A program made the position numbers and the translations under genes. From NCBI GenBank assembly GCA_903921605.1, contig CAIXQV010000911.1:1-14365 (forward strand): DNA of 14,365 nucleotides, written 5' to 3'. The notes beneath the pieces were generated by a model. The model searched no databases, was not told the origin of the DNA, and saw nothing but the letters and a program-made list of their open reading frames with translations. This DNA is from an uncultured Planctomycetaceae bacterium. GTDB lineage: Bacteria; Planctomycetota; Planctomycetia; Planctomycetales; Planctomycetaceae. Shown piece after piece: positions 13,505 to 14,365 of the stretch. Each line of letters begins with the position of its first letter. The stretch's first letter is position 1.

Positions 13505-14365
13505 ATGATTGATCAATCCCCGTTGCGCTGGAGTACTGTTGACGCCGCTGAAATGTACGAGGTTCCTCGCTGGGGGAACGGTTATTTTTCGGTTGGCCCC
13601 AACGGGAACGTCCTCGTACATCCGGATCGCAATCCGGCTCGGTCCGTGGACCTGAAAGAACTGATCCAGCGACTTCAGATGCGAGGGCTGGATGTTCCGG
13701 TGCTGTTGCGTTTCAACGGAATCATTCGCGATCGTCTCGCTGTTCTGCACAAAGCGTTCGGCGATGCGATCAAGGAACACGGCTACAAAGGGAACTACGC
13801 CTGCGTTTACCCGATCAAGGTGAATCAGCAGCGAGAAGTCGTTGAGAAGGTCGTCGAGTACGGGCGTGAATTTGGGTTCGGTCTCGAAGCGGGCAGCAAG
13901 CCGGAGCTCCTGGCCGTTGTGGCGATGACCGAGGCTGAGACGCCAATTATTTGCAACGGTTTCAAGGACGCCGAATTCATCGAAATGGCGTTGCTGGCTC
14001 AGAAGATCGGTCGGCACGTAATTCCAGTCGTCGAGAAGTACACCGAACTGGAACTGATTCTGAAGTACGCCGAAAAGCTGAACGTGCGACCCCAGATCGG
14101 AATGCGTGTGAAGCTGGCGGCGCGAGGAGCAGGCCGGTGGCAGTCATCGGGCGGATATCGTTCCAAGTTCGGTCTGCGAGCCAACGAAATTCTGATGGCT
14201 CTGGATGAACTCAAGAAGCGTGGCATGGAAGACTGCTTCACGCTGCTGCATTTCCATCTGGGCAGTCAGATCACCAATATCCGTCAGGTCAAAGCGGCCC
14301 TGAACGAAGCGGCTCGAGTTTATACCGAACTCGCTGGTCGCGGCGCTGGTCTGAAATACCTGGAC
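13505..14365 (+). CDS. speA: Biosynthetic arginine decarboxylase, N-terminal 287 residues (cut by window end)
   Basis: PLP-dependent decarboxylase of the alanine-racemase fold that converts arginine to agmatine, the first step of the agmatine route to putrescine and spermidine; cytoplasmic. The start (about residues 11-45: AAEMYEVPRWGNGYFSVG) is the typical SpeA N-terminus. VYPIKVNQQ at 101-109 carries the PLP-binding Lys 105. FGLEAGSKPEL (125-135), KLAARGAGRW (203-212) and LLHFHLGSQ (247-255) are further family signatures. The frame is open to the last base. SpeA proteins are usually around 630-650 residues, so rather less than half is present. The ATG at 13505 has GGAG 11 bases upstream, a slightly long spacing. 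It follows secDF by 200 bases with terminator-like hairpins between, so it is probably expressed separately. Confidence 0.94.
   Translation, partial: MIDQSPLRWSTVDAAEMYEVPRWGNGYFSVGPNGNVLVHPDRNPARSVDLKELIQRLQMRGLDVPVLLRFNGIIRDRLAVLHKAFGDAIKEHGYKGNYACVYPIKVNQQREVVEKVVEYGREFGFGLEAGSKPELLAVVAMTEAETPIICNGFKDAEFIEMALLAQKIGRHVIPVVEKYTELELILKYAEKLNVRPQIGMRVKLAARGAGRWQSSGGYRSKFGLRANEILMALDELKKRGMEDCFTLLHFHLGSQITNIRQVKAALNEAARVYTELAGRGAGLKYLD

Overview
The window looks like an ordinary chromosomal stretch from a planctomycete-type bacterium. The evidence is indirect: a very large TPR lipoprotein ending in a TPR module I associate with planctomycetes, a stand-alone ExbD beginning MRLP...RFNITPMIDVVF, a single-chain SecD-SecF fusion directly after yajC, and a small conserved-looking protein ending in a WIDPP...GE..RFIPIHL pattern. 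No rRNA, tRNA, CRISPR array, transposase or phage gene was seen. Genes are spaced with long intergenic gaps, many holding hairpins.

Layout. Positions 1-81 hold the last 26 codons of a probable short-chain dehydrogenase (+), converging on a TPR lipoprotein gene on the minus strand (105-3332). A structured gap follows, then a small one-TM protein with a TTG start (3649-3909, +). This converges on an orphan exbD (4051-4503, -), with a REP-like hairpin between the two. Next come a TIM-barrel sugar phosphate isomerase/epimerase (4832-5827, +) with a strong intrinsic terminator, and a small Gly/Cys-rich lipoprotein (6280-6573, +) followed by a structured, possibly transcribed region ending in another strong terminator (6803-6841).

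Two convergent genes, a 103-aa conserved-type hypothetical (6978-7289, +) and a secreted serine beta-lactamase-like hydrolase (7346-8962, -), sit between two direct copies of a ~65-bp repeat (6858-6921 and 9058-9122). The right end carries the protein-export pair yajC (9515-9961) and secDF (10209-13304). The 5' 287 codons of speA, biosynthetic arginine decarboxylase, follow (13505 to the window end) and are cut by the window.

Functional links. YajC and SecDF act together at the SecYEG translocon; their export route would carry the two predicted lipoproteins and the secreted hydrolase. The other genes have no evident shared pathway. I found no convincing new multi-gene system. The items most worth a second look are the direct repeats bracketing the convergent pair, the structured region 6574-6841, the terminator-like hairpin close upstream of speA, and the hybrid architectures of SecDF and the beta-lactamase-like protein.
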